Shown here: piece by piece, positions 7,915 through 15,083 of the stretch
Position numbering within the stretch: the first letter of the stretch is position 1
Layout of the letters: each line of letters begins with the position of its first letter
Source of the DNA: a virus
Virus record (IMG/VR): IMGVR_UViG_3300002120_000033
Coordinates: 1-22,189 of that record
DNA: 22,189 bases
Direction: 5' to 3' (one strand)
The notes under the pieces: model-generated
Databases searched by the model: none
Told to the model about the DNA's origin: nothing
The model's input: the letters and a program-made list of their open reading frames with translations, nothing else
Program-made: the position numbers and the translations under genes

Positions 7915-8423
7915 TGGCTACTGTAGATATTAGTTATTTAGTACCGCATCTAAGATTATTTATTGGAGACATTTCTCCAGCAACTTACAGATATATTGAT
8001 GAGTGGCTATTAGTAGCATTAAAGGCTAGTGTAAAAGTTTTAGGCAGTTGGTGGCCGGATAGAAATAAATATCTAATAGATGAAAGTGGATTAGTTTATA
8101 GAAATACTTTAGTAAGTTTTCCAGAAGCTGAACCTCCTGTTATCCTGCCTGATGATGAAAGACCTATAATTGTGATGGCAACAATTATAATTTTAGAAGG
8201 AAGTCTAGAAAATACTGCTTGGAATCTAGTTTCCTGGAGAGATAATGAAATAGCCTTTTCTAATTTAGAAAGTGGTAGGATGAAAGATAGAAATATAACA
8301 AGACTTTGGAATGAACTGTTATATCTAATAAATCCTCCAACTAAAAAACTTGCCAGAGCTATAAAAAGTAGTTTACCAGGTTATCTAACTAATCCATACG
8401 AACGTTCTTTAACAGACCCATAA
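7914..8423 (+). CDS. Head-tail adaptor (connector) candidate
   Basis: This 169-residue protein starts at an ATG overlapping the previous stop by 1 nt. It begins MATVDISYLVPHLRLFIGD, is mostly helical, and contains the phrase SWRDNEIAFSNLESGRM, which I recognise from uncharacterised phage proteins in the gene slot of head-tail adaptors (HK97 gp6-like and similar). Adaptors form the first ring under the portal. Order supports this: it lies upstream of a head-closure candidate, a tail-completion candidate and the tail tube. It lacks signal or membrane segments. The C-terminus (PTKKLARAIKSSLPGYLTNP) is basic. The function is inferred from position and resemblance. Confidence 0.6.
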   Translation: MATVDISYLVPHLRLFIGDISPATYRYIDEWLLVALKASVKVLGSWWPDRNKYLIDESGLVYRNTLVSFPEAEPPVILPDDERPIIVMATIIILEGSLENTAWNLVSWRDNEIAFSNLESGRMKDRNITRLWNELLYLINPPTKKLARAIKSSLPGYLTNPYERSLTDP

Positions 8424-8446
8424 AAAAATAAATAAAGGAAAAAAGG

Positions 8447-10669
8447 ATGCAAAATATATTTTGGATTTCAGATGGAATAGCCAAAACAGGTTTCAGTACG
8501 GTAGCAATGAATATAATTAAAAATATGCCCAAAGATAGGTATGATGTACATCATTTAGCAATAAATTACTATGGTGATCCGCATACTTATGATTGGAAGA
8601 TATATCCAGCAGCTATAAAAAATGATTTACTAGGATTTAATAGAGTTAAAGATTTTTTACAAGCACCTTTGGATGGAATTTTTATTCTCAATGATGTTTG
8701 GGTAATTGATAGATATTTAAAATTGATTGAAGAGTTTTATGGAGAAAATCCTCCTCCTCCAATTATTGTTTACTTTCCCATAGATTCTATGTTTTTAGAC
8801 CCTGAATGGTTTTCAAGATTTCACTTAGTTAAAAAAGCTTTTACTTATACAAACTTTGGAAAAAATGAAATAGACAGACTAAATTTAAAAGAGTTAGATG
8901 TTGGAATAATTCCTCATGGTGTAGATTTAAAATCTTTTTATAAAATAGATAAACTCTCAGCTAGAGAAGTTGTTTTTAAAGAAAATTTTGAAGAATTTAA
9001 AGACGCTTTTGTAGTATTAAATGCAAATAGAAACCAACCTAGAAAAAGAATTGACTTAACAATAGAAGGTTTTTCTAGATTTGTCAAGAATAAACCTAAT
9101 GATAATATAAAACTTTATTTACATATGGGCATAAAAGATGTAGGTTGGGATATTGTTAAATTAAGTGCTAGATTGGGGGTGGATGAAAGATTGATTTTAT
9201 CTGGTAGCAATATCGGTTCTCCTAATATATCAGAAGAGGTTCTAAATCTTATATATAACTCCGCTGACGTGGGTATAAACACTTGTTATTTACCTGGAAC
9301 TAAAGTTTTAACTGAGAATGGAAGTAAAAATATAGAAGAGATTGCTCCAGGAGAAAAGGTATTTTCCCATTTAGGAATATTAAGAGATGTGAAAAAGACC
9401 TTTAAATTTAGTAAAAATGACGAAGAGGTTCTTAAAATCACTCCTTACGGAATTTTACCTCTTACTCTAACTAAAAATCATAAGCTATATTCTATATTAC
9501 CCCCATATCTCAGATTAAACAGAAAGTATAAGAAAATTCTTTTGGAAAATTTAGAGCCAGATTTTATAGAGAGTAAATATTTAATGGAAGGTTCTTTACT
9601 AACTTTCCCAATAATTAAAGATGAGAAAATTTCTATAGGCACTAAAACAGCCTTTATTTATGGAGCATTTTTAGCCGAAGGATCTACCAACAAGAGTGGG
9701 CTTGTTTTCTCCTTAGATTCGAGAATATATGATGATGAACTAAGAAATGAGATTATTTCTTGTATGAAGGAAGTTTATAGTCTCGAACCTCATATTTCAA
9801 ATATGGATAGAAATAGACAAAATATTTATTTTTATTCATCCAAATTGAGCAAAGAATTTAGAGAAAAACTCGGCCCTAATGCCCACAATAAAAAACTTCC
9901 TAATGAATTACTTTTTATGAAAAGAGATGAAAAATTAGCCCTTCTTAGGGGAGCAATTTTAGGGGATGGAAGTTTCGATCATACCACAATATCCTATACA
10001 ACAGTTTCAGAAGAGCTGGCTTTACAAATTTGGTTTATTTTAACTACCCTTGGAGGTATAGCACCGAGCATTAATAAACGAAGTCGAGGCGAATTCGTTG
10101 TTAGAGTTTATGGAAATAGTTCTATAAACTTAGCTAAAGAATGTAATATAATAAATAAAAGTAAAAAATTGGTTCAAGAAAAGAAACAGCAGAGGCCAAA
10201 AATTATAGTTACTGAGGACTTCTTGTACTACCCCATAAGAAAAATAGAAAAAATTAATTACACCGGCCTTGTCTATGACTTAGAGGTAGATGGAGAACAT
10301 TCTTATGTTTCACACGTGTCTGGACATAATTCTGTTGGTGAAGGTTGGGGATTAGTAAACCATGAACATGCAGTAACTGGCGCACCTCAAATAGTGCCAG
10401 CACATTCAGCGTTATTAGAATTATATAGAGATAACGGAATCTTAATTCCTATAGATAAATGGGTTTTCAATAAAGATCCATTAACATTAGGTGGAGAAGT
10501 TAGGGCAGAAGACGTGGCTATAGCTTTAGAAAGTATCTATCAAAATAGAGATACTCTATATAACAGACTATCTGAGAAAACCCTTAATAAGTTCGCTGCA
10601 CCTGAATATGATTGGAAAAATATAGTAGAGAAATATTGGCTACCGGCTTTTGAGGAAATATGGAAATAA
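8447..10669 (+). CDS. GT-B (GT4-like) glycosyltransferase containing an intein
   Basis: This 740-codon reading frame encodes a glycosyltransferase of 279 + 112 = 391 residues after removal of a 349-residue intein (residues 280-628). The N-terminal Rossmann half has a glycine loop at residues 10-20 (GIAKTGFSTVA). The second half has NRNQPRKRIDLTIEGF (from residue 194), typical of GT4 enzymes. After the intein comes SVGEGWGLVNHE with the E-x7-E catalytic pair at E632 and E640. Such enzymes transfer a sugar from a nucleotide-sugar donor; donor and acceptor cannot be read here. There is no membrane anchor, so it is cytoplasmic. The ribosome binding site is AAAGGA/AAAGG just before ATG. It lies among neck genes and its end overlaps the next gene by 10 nt. 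A role in glycosylating virion proteins, such as the repeat fibre, is possible but unproven. Confidence 0.85.
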   Translation: MQNIFWISDGIAKTGFSTVAMNIIKNMPKDRYDVHHLAINYYGDPHTYDWKIYPAAIKNDLLGFNRVKDFLQAPLDGIFILNDVWVIDRYLKLIEEFYGENPPPPIIVYFPIDSMFLDPEWFSRFHLVKKAFTYTNFGKNEIDRLNLKELDVGIIPHGVDLKSFYKIDKLSAREVVFKENFEEFKDAFVVLNANRNQPRKRIDLTIEGFSRFVKNKPNDNIKLYLHMGIKDVGWDIVKLSARLGVDERLILSGSNIGSPNISEEVLNLIYNSADVGINTCYLPGTKVLTENGSKNIEEIAPGEKVFSHLGILRDVKKTFKFSKNDEEVLKITPYGILPLTLTKNHKLYSILPPYLRLNRKYKKILLENLEPDFIESKYLMEGSLLTFPIIKDEKISIGTKTAFIYGAFLAEGSTNKSGLVFSLDSRIYDDELRNEIISCMKEVYSLEPHISNMDRNRQNIYFYSSKLSKEFREKLGPNAHNKKLPNELLFMKRDEKLALLRGAILGDGSFDHTTISYTTVSEELALQIWFILTTLGGIAPSINKRSRGEFVVRVYGNSSINLAKECNIINKSKKLVQEKKQQRPKIIVTEDFLYYPIRKIEKINYTGLVYDLEVDGEHSYVSHVSGHNSVGEGWGLVNHEHAVTGAPQIVPAHSALLELYRDNGILIPIDKWVFNKDPLTLGGEVRAEDVAIALESIYQNRDTLYNRLSEKTLNKFAAPEYDWKNIVEKYWLPAFEEIWK
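9284..10330 (+). mobile_element. Intein with LAGLIDADG homing endonuclease domain
   Basis: This 349-residue in-frame insertion has all key intein marks. It begins with Cys280 in CYLPGTKVLTENG (block A). Block B has T342-K-N-H345. Two LAGLIDADG motifs are YGAFLAEG (acidic residue E411) and RGAILGDG (D507). Block F is VYDLEVDGEHSYVS, and the end is VSGH627-N628 with Ser629 as the +1 residue. Removing it joins GINT to SVGEGWGL, restoring an uninterrupted glycosyltransferase motif. All residues needed for splicing (Cys1, TxxH, His-Asn, +1 Ser) are present, and the endonuclease acidic residues are intact, so both activities look possible. Base composition matches the surrounding AT-rich genes. Confidence 0.95.
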
Positions 10670-11103
10670 CTTGGCCTGAGAATACTAAAGATGTTACAGA
10701 TAAAATTAGAGAAGCTATTGGCAGAGATGTCACATTTGTAATTGTAGCTTCTTCCAATCCTTGTACAGTATGTTCCTTAGATCCTGTAACAAACACTTCC
10801 ACAGATTCGTTTTGTCTCGTTTGTTCTGGAGACTATTGGATACCAGTTTATGAAGATGAAATTGTCAATGCACACATAACTTGGGGTGGTGTAGACCAAC
10901 TAGGTTGGGTAACTGGTGGACAATTATTTGAAGGAGATTGCAGGATAGGAATATCGTATTCGCAAGAAAATCTAAATATTATAGATAAAACAGAATATGT
11001 TGTAGTAGATGGTAGAATTCTACAGATAAAGAATAAAATATTCAGAGGTGTACCAGAAATTAATAGGATATTGATAAACTTTATTGAAAAAGGTAAGGAG
11101 TAA
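10660..11103 (+). CDS. Small zinc-binding-type neck protein (head-closure candidate)
   Basis: This 147-residue protein starts 10 nt before the end of the glycosyltransferase gene, suggesting coupled translation. It has two CxxC pairs at Cys35/Cys38 and Cys52/Cys55 with 13 residues between them, inside SNPCTVCSLDPV and SFCLVCSGDYW, which looks like a structural zinc knuckle. The remainder is beta-rich (WVTGGQLFEGDCRIGISY, then YVVVDGRILQI). The size, small zinc site and place after the adaptor suggest a head-closure or stopper protein at the connector. No enzyme motif is seen. The role rests on order and general resemblance to phage neck proteins. Confidence 0.6.
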   Translation: MEITWPENTKDVTDKIREAIGRDVTFVIVASSNPCTVCSLDPVTNTSTDSFCLVCSGDYWIPVYEDEIVNAHITWGGVDQLGWVTGGQLFEGDCRIGISYSQENLNIIDKTEYVVVDGRILQIKNKIFRGVPEINRILINFIEKGKE

Positions 11104-11110
11104 TAAGGAA

Positions 11111-11362
11111 ATGGAAAATTTAGGAGAAGATGGCAGAATTAAAAAATCTGGTGTAATTATCCAAGGTTTTGATATATTGGATGTTACAAAATATATAGCT
11201 AGAGCAAGTAAAAGAAAACAGGCAACTCTTTTATCTGCACTAGAAGAAAAGATTGATAGAGATAGTGAACTTTTTAGAGAGCTGAGAAAATTAATCCTAG
11301 ATACATTTAATGATTTTTCTAGAGAAACTATAAGAAGTATTTTCGGTGATATAGAAATTTAA
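11111..11362 (+). CDS. Small helical neck-region protein, unknown function
   Basis: I choose the ATG at 11111 (83 residues) because AAGGAG at 11095-11100 lies 10 nt upstream. An in-frame ATG at 11084 would add 9 residues and overlap the previous gene by 20 nt without a clear ribosome binding site. The protein (MENLGEDGRIKKSGVIIQGF...) has a short N-terminal strand then charged helices (ARASKRKQATLLSALEEKI, LFRELRKLILDTF). It is soluble and has no motif I can name. Its stop TAA shares one base with the next ATG, so it belongs to the neck operon. Confidence 0.6.
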   Translation: MENLGEDGRIKKSGVIIQGFDILDVTKYIARASKRKQATLLSALEEKIDRDSELFRELRKLILDTFNDFSRETIRSIFGDIEI

Positions 11363-12552
11363 TGTATGAAAAATTTTTCGAGATTAATTTAGATGAATTA
11401 CAGGGGGATATTGAAAGAACAACTAAATTAATAGAAGAAATTAAAAAATCTATAGAGGATTCTAAGGGGTATGAAAAAGGATTTAGAGAAACTTTAGAAG
11501 ATCCTAATCTATTACCTGGAAGTACGTGGATAGAAGTTTTATCTTCCTTAGAAGAACAAGAATTAAATGATATATTATTTCTAAAAGCAAGTCAGGCTGC
11601 TGCCGAATCAATTGAGTATGACCATCCCATATATAGAACAGGGTTGGCAGAGGCATGTTTTTCTGAAAAAGTTTTAAAAGTTTTTAGAGAGGGCACAACT
11701 TTAAATATTGTCATAGATATGGACACCGCTGCTGGTACTTTAGAAGAATATGCTATGGCTGTGGACTCAGCTAGGGGGTACAGACCAACTACGGGGAGAA
11801 AAAGAAGAAAAGAAGCTGGAGAGGAAGAGCCTAGAGGTTCACAAGAAGAAACTGAAGCAGCAGGGTATGATCTTTCTAGTAGATTCTGGTATAAAATTTA
11901 TTTAGCTTGGTTAGGAGAAAGAGTCTATGAGTTTGAAACAGTTCCAGAAATGGGTTTTGATGAAGAGGGTAATGAAGTAATTTCTTTTCGTAGAACTGAA
12001 GTAGATGTCACAGATAAATACCTGGGAAAGTATGAACAAATCCTAAATGAAAGAAGAGCCTACTTTGAAAATCCTGCCCCCTGGTGGAAACTCTTAGATA
12101 AGGGAAATATAAAAACAGACTTTCCATCTAAGGGAGGTAGAGCCTTCCCTAGAGTTAAAGCCACTAACTTTGTAGAAGAGGCTGAAAAAGAAATAAGAAG
12201 AATTCTAACAGAAAAATTTAAAACCAAGTATGATGAAGTAAAAGAAGATTTTAAAAATCTTATATCAGATCAAAAAGATTGGCAATTAAGAATGGAAGAT
12301 TTAGTTGTTGAATTAGAAGCATCTCTAAATACTAAAAAATTCAAAATTACTGAGGACTTAATCATAGAACAGTTAAATAGATATGGGGATAGATATGAAA
12401 AGGCAGATCCAAGAAAACTAAAACAAAAAATCCTAGCACTTGCCAAAGGGGAGAAGCTTGGTAGAGTTAGAGTTGGTGGAGATGTTAGATTTAGAACTGA
12501 AGAAGTTCAAAGAGCTATTAGAGAATTAGAAGAAATCGGCGGGGAATTATAA
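11362..12552 (+). CDS. Neck/tail-completion-like protein, uncertain
   Basis: This 396-residue protein begins at an ATG overlapping the preceding stop by 1 nt. The N-terminus (1-70) is acidic and helical. A central part contains YRTGLAEACFSEKVLKVFREG and LNIVIDMDTAAGTLEEYAMAVDSARGY. A charged low-complexity linker follows at residues about 142-168 (GRKRRKEAGEEEP). Further on, WWKLLDKGN and FPRVKATNFVEEAEKEIRRIL recall the end of HK97 gp10-like proteins, where a Phe-Pro loop precedes a TNF helix. The C-terminal 110 residues are long charged helices. The gene occupies the slot between head closure and tail terminator, where gp10-like proteins usually lie. It is longer than a usual gp10 (about 110-150 residues), so it may be a fusion or a distinct family. 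Confidence 0.55.
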   Translation: MYEKFFEINLDELQGDIERTTKLIEEIKKSIEDSKGYEKGFRETLEDPNLLPGSTWIEVLSSLEEQELNDILFLKASQAAAESIEYDHPIYRTGLAEACFSEKVLKVFREGTTLNIVIDMDTAAGTLEEYAMAVDSARGYRPTTGRKRRKEAGEEEPRGSQEETEAAGYDLSSRFWYKIYLAWLGERVYEFETVPEMGFDEEGNEVISFRRTEVDVTDKYLGKYEQILNERRAYFENPAPWWKLLDKGNIKTDFPSKGGRAFPRVKATNFVEEAEKEIRRILTEKFKTKYDEVKEDFKNLISDQKDWQLRMEDLVVELEASLNTKKFKITEDLIIEQLNRYGDRYEKADPRKLKQKILALAKGEKLGRVRVGGDVRFRTEEVQRAIRELEEIGGEL

Positions 12553-12571
12553 GGGTATTTAGAATGAGTTT

Positions 12572-12588
12572 AGGAGGGTAACGCCATA
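12572..12588 (+). promoter_or_regulatory. Strong ribosome binding site before a possible ATA start
   Basis: A perfect AGGAGG (12572-12577) is followed after 8 nt by ATA (12586-12588), in frame with the tail-completion gene whose first ATG is at 12628. No ATG, GTG or TTG lies in this frame between the upstream TAG (12571) and 12628, and no ribosome binding site precedes 12628. The same site also overlaps a five-codon frame MSLGG (12564-12581). Confidence 0.45.
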
Positions 12589-12627
12589 TATTTAGAACGG
12601 AAGCAAGATTTATCAGTATATTATTTT

Positions 12628-13035
12628 ATGAAAGAGTTATTCAGCGATACAAGCTATGTAACAATTGTAGATGGCTTTCCTGTGGAAAATATCAAAATAC
12701 CTACTGTAGCTGTAGAAGCTGATATGTTAACTACACACTCCTTTGAACTTGGAAATCACAACCGTATTCAAGAAAGACTCTATTATATAGATGTATTTGC
12801 TAATAACAAGTCTCAAAGAGATGAATTTGCATATAGAATTATTAATTCTTTATATGAATGTATTCCAGTATATGATTATGATGAGGGTTTTCCACCTACA
12901 GTTTCTCCTACAAGGATAGGCTGTTTAAATATTGATCGTATAAAAATGCAAAATATAAGAATTTTTCCACAATTAGCAGATATATTATATTATAGAGCAA
13001 GTGTGAATTTCACTTCTATTTATAATCAGTTTTAA
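12628..13035 (+). CDS. Tail completion / tail terminator candidate
   Basis: From the first ATG this is 135 residues. It contains VTIVDGFPVENIKIPTVAVE, SFELGNHNRIQERLYYIDVFANNKSQRDEFAYRI and EGFPP, a pattern I recognise from proteins just upstream of the tail tube in siphovirus-like phages, where a ring protein caps the tail tube. The start is doubtful: the open frame extends upstream to 12574 and reads YLERKQDLSVYYFMK, which looks like genuine protein, and AGGAGG lies at 12572-12577 with only ATA in the right place. A 149-residue product from 12586 is therefore likely if ATA initiates or if the base is a sequencing or mutation change from ATG. The stop is 13 nt before the next gene. Confidence 0.65.
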   Translation: MKELFSDTSYVTIVDGFPVENIKIPTVAVEADMLTTHSFELGNHNRIQERLYYIDVFANNKSQRDEFAYRIINSLYECIPVYDYDEGFPPTVSPTRIGCLNIDRIKMQNIRIFPQLADILYYRASVNFTSIYNQF

Positions 13036-13048
13036 GGAGGTATGAAAT

Positions 13049-14242
13049 ATGGCAAAACGTTTAGCCATTCCTTCAGAAAATGTCAAACTTAGAATCGTAG
13101 GCCCATATGACAGTTTCTTCGCACATAGGGTACAGAGAGTGGATGTCAATGAAGACATCCCAACTACGGATGTTTATGAATTAGGTAATAAGAATTTAGC
13201 GGGTACTGTACAGGATACTCCTAATATTACTGTTTCCTTTAGTTCCTTTGATGTAGGAATTAAGATCTTCTCTGTGTTAACTGGTACTGACCCAACAGCT
13301 TTTCCTGGTGTTGGTGTTAGTATTACAGAACTTGGAGAAGCAGATGTAATTCTTTACATTAGAGATGCAGATGCTAATGATTATGTCAAGTCTGTACATG
13401 CTAAAAGATTGCAGGTTAGGGATTTCTCCTTCTCCTACAATGTTGATGGAGAATCTACAGAGGATTATACTCTGATTGGTTCGGAGAAAAGATGGTTCAA
13501 AAATGATGTTATGGTTGATAGATTTACTACAGGTACTACATCATTTACTCTATCAGAAACTCCGATCTTACTTTCCAATGGTAATTACGGTCTATCTGTA
13601 CAGTTAGATGGTGCTTACCTTACTGAAGTTACTGGTGCGCCCTCAACTGGAGAGTATCAAATTGTTGGTACTGCTCTAACTACAGGTGACACTAGGACTG
13701 CACAGGTAATTGCTGTCTACCATGCTAACCCTGCTGGTGATAACTGGACTTATATTACAGATACCCAAGTTCCCGCTGCTACTAGAGGTAGAGATATTGA
13801 TATTAAGATCTCAACCAATGCTATCCCTAGAGTACAATCTGTTACTATTAATGGTAACTTGAATGTACAAGCAGTTAGAGAGATGGGTAACAGAAGTGTT
13901 GTTGGTTATCAGAGGCAAGTGCCAACAGTTGAAGGTACTTTAGCTGTTCTAGATACAGACGTAGAACTTATTGATCTGTTAGTAAATGGCTCTATAAGTT
14001 CTGGTGCTACTGAGTTCCAGTTGGCACAGGGTTGTGTTATATCTGGCATTGACCTTGCTATTGAAATTACCGATCCATGCGATTCTACTGAACCATTTAC
14101 CGTTCTGAAGACCGTATATATTCCAGAATTAACTATTACTGGAGATGCCTGGTCTAGCGTTGTTAATCAAAATGGCACTTGGAATGTCAATTGGCGTTCC
14201 AGAACTGCCGAATGTCTTGTTTATAGCGGCGCTATGCCCTAA
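13049..14242 (+). CDS. Major tail tube protein with duplicated tube domain
   Basis: This 397-residue protein has an excellent ribosome binding site AAGGAGG (13034-13040). It contains two copies of a tail-tube-like segment: residues 28-71 (VQRVDVNEDIPTTDVYELGN, then KNLAGTVQDTP) and 262-307 (VQSVTINGNLNVQAVREMGN, then RSVVGYQRQVP). This is the layout of tubes built from trimeric rings with two domains per chain, as in T5 pb6, instead of hexamers. The part between (about 150-250) is beta-rich and may form an external domain. It polymerises into the tail tube through which DNA passes. It sits immediately upstream of the chaperones and tape measure, the standard location. The following hairpin could limit read-through and favour high tube expression. 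Codon use here is moderately richer in GC than in its neighbours, fitting a highly expressed gene. Confidence 0.8.
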   Translation: MAKRLAIPSENVKLRIVGPYDSFFAHRVQRVDVNEDIPTTDVYELGNKNLAGTVQDTPNITVSFSSFDVGIKIFSVLTGTDPTAFPGVGVSITELGEADVILYIRDADANDYVKSVHAKRLQVRDFSFSYNVDGESTEDYTLIGSEKRWFKNDVMVDRFTTGTTSFTLSETPILLSNGNYGLSVQLDGAYLTEVTGAPSTGEYQIVGTALTTGDTRTAQVIAVYHANPAGDNWTYITDTQVPAATRGRDIDIKISTNAIPRVQSVTINGNLNVQAVREMGNRSVVGYQRQVPTVEGTLAVLDTDVELIDLLVNGSISSGATEFQLAQGCVISGIDLAIEITDPCDSTEPFTVLKTVYIPELTITGDAWSSVVNQNGTWNVNWRSRTAECLVYSGAMP

Positions 14243-14280
14243 AAATTAAAATTAAATAAAGATTTTAAGCCATAAAGGAC

Positions 14281-14340
14281 ATTAAAAGGGGCTATATTTT
14301 GAGCAATAAACTCATCTATAGTTCCTTTTAATTTTATATA
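14281..14340 (+). terminator. Long stem-loop with T-rich tail after tail tube gene
   Basis: Bases 14281-14296 pair with 14317-14332 in an uninterrupted 16-bp stem (two G-T pairs at the fifth and sixth inner positions from the GG-CC core). A small inner GAG/CTC stem lies in the loop. T-rich sequence forms the 3' arm and continues to 14336. This looks like a factor-independent terminator or attenuator in the 109-nt gap between the tail tube and the chaperone genes. The low-GC stem suggests partial termination. Confidence 0.6.
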
Positions 14341-14351
14341 GGAGAAAAAGG

Positions 14352-15083
14352 ATGTTAAGTATAGATAAAAACGATGTTGATATTTCTAAACTGTTTCAAT
14401 GGAAAGCGAAATTTACTGTCTATGATGATAGGGCTGGAAATTCTATAGAAACTTTTGTAAAAGTTGTGGGAGATACAGAATTAAACCGCGCTAGAGTTTA
14501 TGCATTAAGGAAGTCTGCTGAACTTAGAAAGAAATTAAAAACAGAAGATTCTGATGAAAGGTTAGCATTTATACCTGAAATAGAATTTTTAGATAAACAA
14601 ATTCTTCTAGAAAATTTAGTTTTGTATATGACAAAACAATTGACTTTAGATACTATAAATGAAGTTAAAGTCCCATTACCTAAAGAACCTAAAACAGATG
14701 CTTCTCTAGAAGCACAGGAGAAATACCAAAAAGAAATTGATGATTATCCAGAGAAAAGAGAGCAAGAAATTAGAAAAGTTGTAGAAAAGAAATTATCTAT
14801 AGCTAGGAAAAATATGGATAGGAAATCTAAAGAGGAATTATTTAAGGAATTTGAAAGCCATCACATAAATTATTTATGTGAAAATGAAATGGTGTCTTCT
14901 TATAGAGAGATGTGTACTTATTTTGGTACATATAAAGACGAGAATTGTAAAGAAAGGCTATTTCCCACCTTTGAAGATTTTCAAAACCTTCCTTCAGAAA
15001 TTAAAATCCAATTTCTAGAAAATTATTCCGCACTAGAAATTGGTGGAGAAGACCTAAAAAAATTGCTAGGAGTAACGGGGTAG
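14352..15083 (+). CDS. Tail assembly chaperone, short (gpG-like) form
   Basis: This 243-residue protein is preceded by AGGAGAAAAAGG just before ATG. It is highly charged and helical (long Lys/Glu-rich stretch at about residues 110-180), with an N-terminal part IDKNDVDISKLFQWKAKFTVYDD. It lies directly between tail tube and tape measure, the position of lambda gpG-like chaperones that coat the tape measure during tail assembly. Near its end the run A AAA AAA (15056-15062) is a classic -1 slippery heptamer, and the -1 frame continues without a stop to 15355. So most ribosomes should make this 243-residue form, while a minority make a 334-residue fusion. No sequence signature of a named chaperone family is evident to me; the call rests on position and the frameshift. 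Confidence 0.75.
   Translation: MLSIDKNDVDISKLFQWKAKFTVYDDRAGNSIETFVKVVGDTELNRARVYALRKSAELRKKLKTEDSDERLAFIPEIEFLDKQILLENLVLYMTKQLTLDTINEVKVPLPKEPKTDASLEAQEKYQKEIDDYPEKREQEIRKVVEKKLSIARKNMDRKSKEELFKEFESHHINYLCENEMVSSYREMCTYFGTYKDENCKERLFPTFEDFQNLPSEIKIQFLENYSALEIGGEDLKKLLGVTG
15045..15062 (+). promoter_or_regulatory. Predicted -1 programmed ribosomal frameshift site
   Basis: In the chaperone frame the codons read CTA AAA AAA TTG, giving the heptamer A AAA AAA at 15056-15062. An SD-like GGAG lies at 15045-15048, about 7 nt upstream, comparable to the stimulator of dnaX frameshifting. After a one-base slip back, the reading frame is open from 15062 to the TAA at 15353-15355. A weak downstream pairing (GTAGC with GCTAT around 15080-15099) may or may not help. 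Confidence 0.8.

Noticed and set aside
11084-11110. Upstream ATG at 11084 for the small neck gene
   Set aside because: The ATG at 11111 has AAGGAG at proper spacing; the upstream one overlaps the previous gene by 20 nt without such a site.
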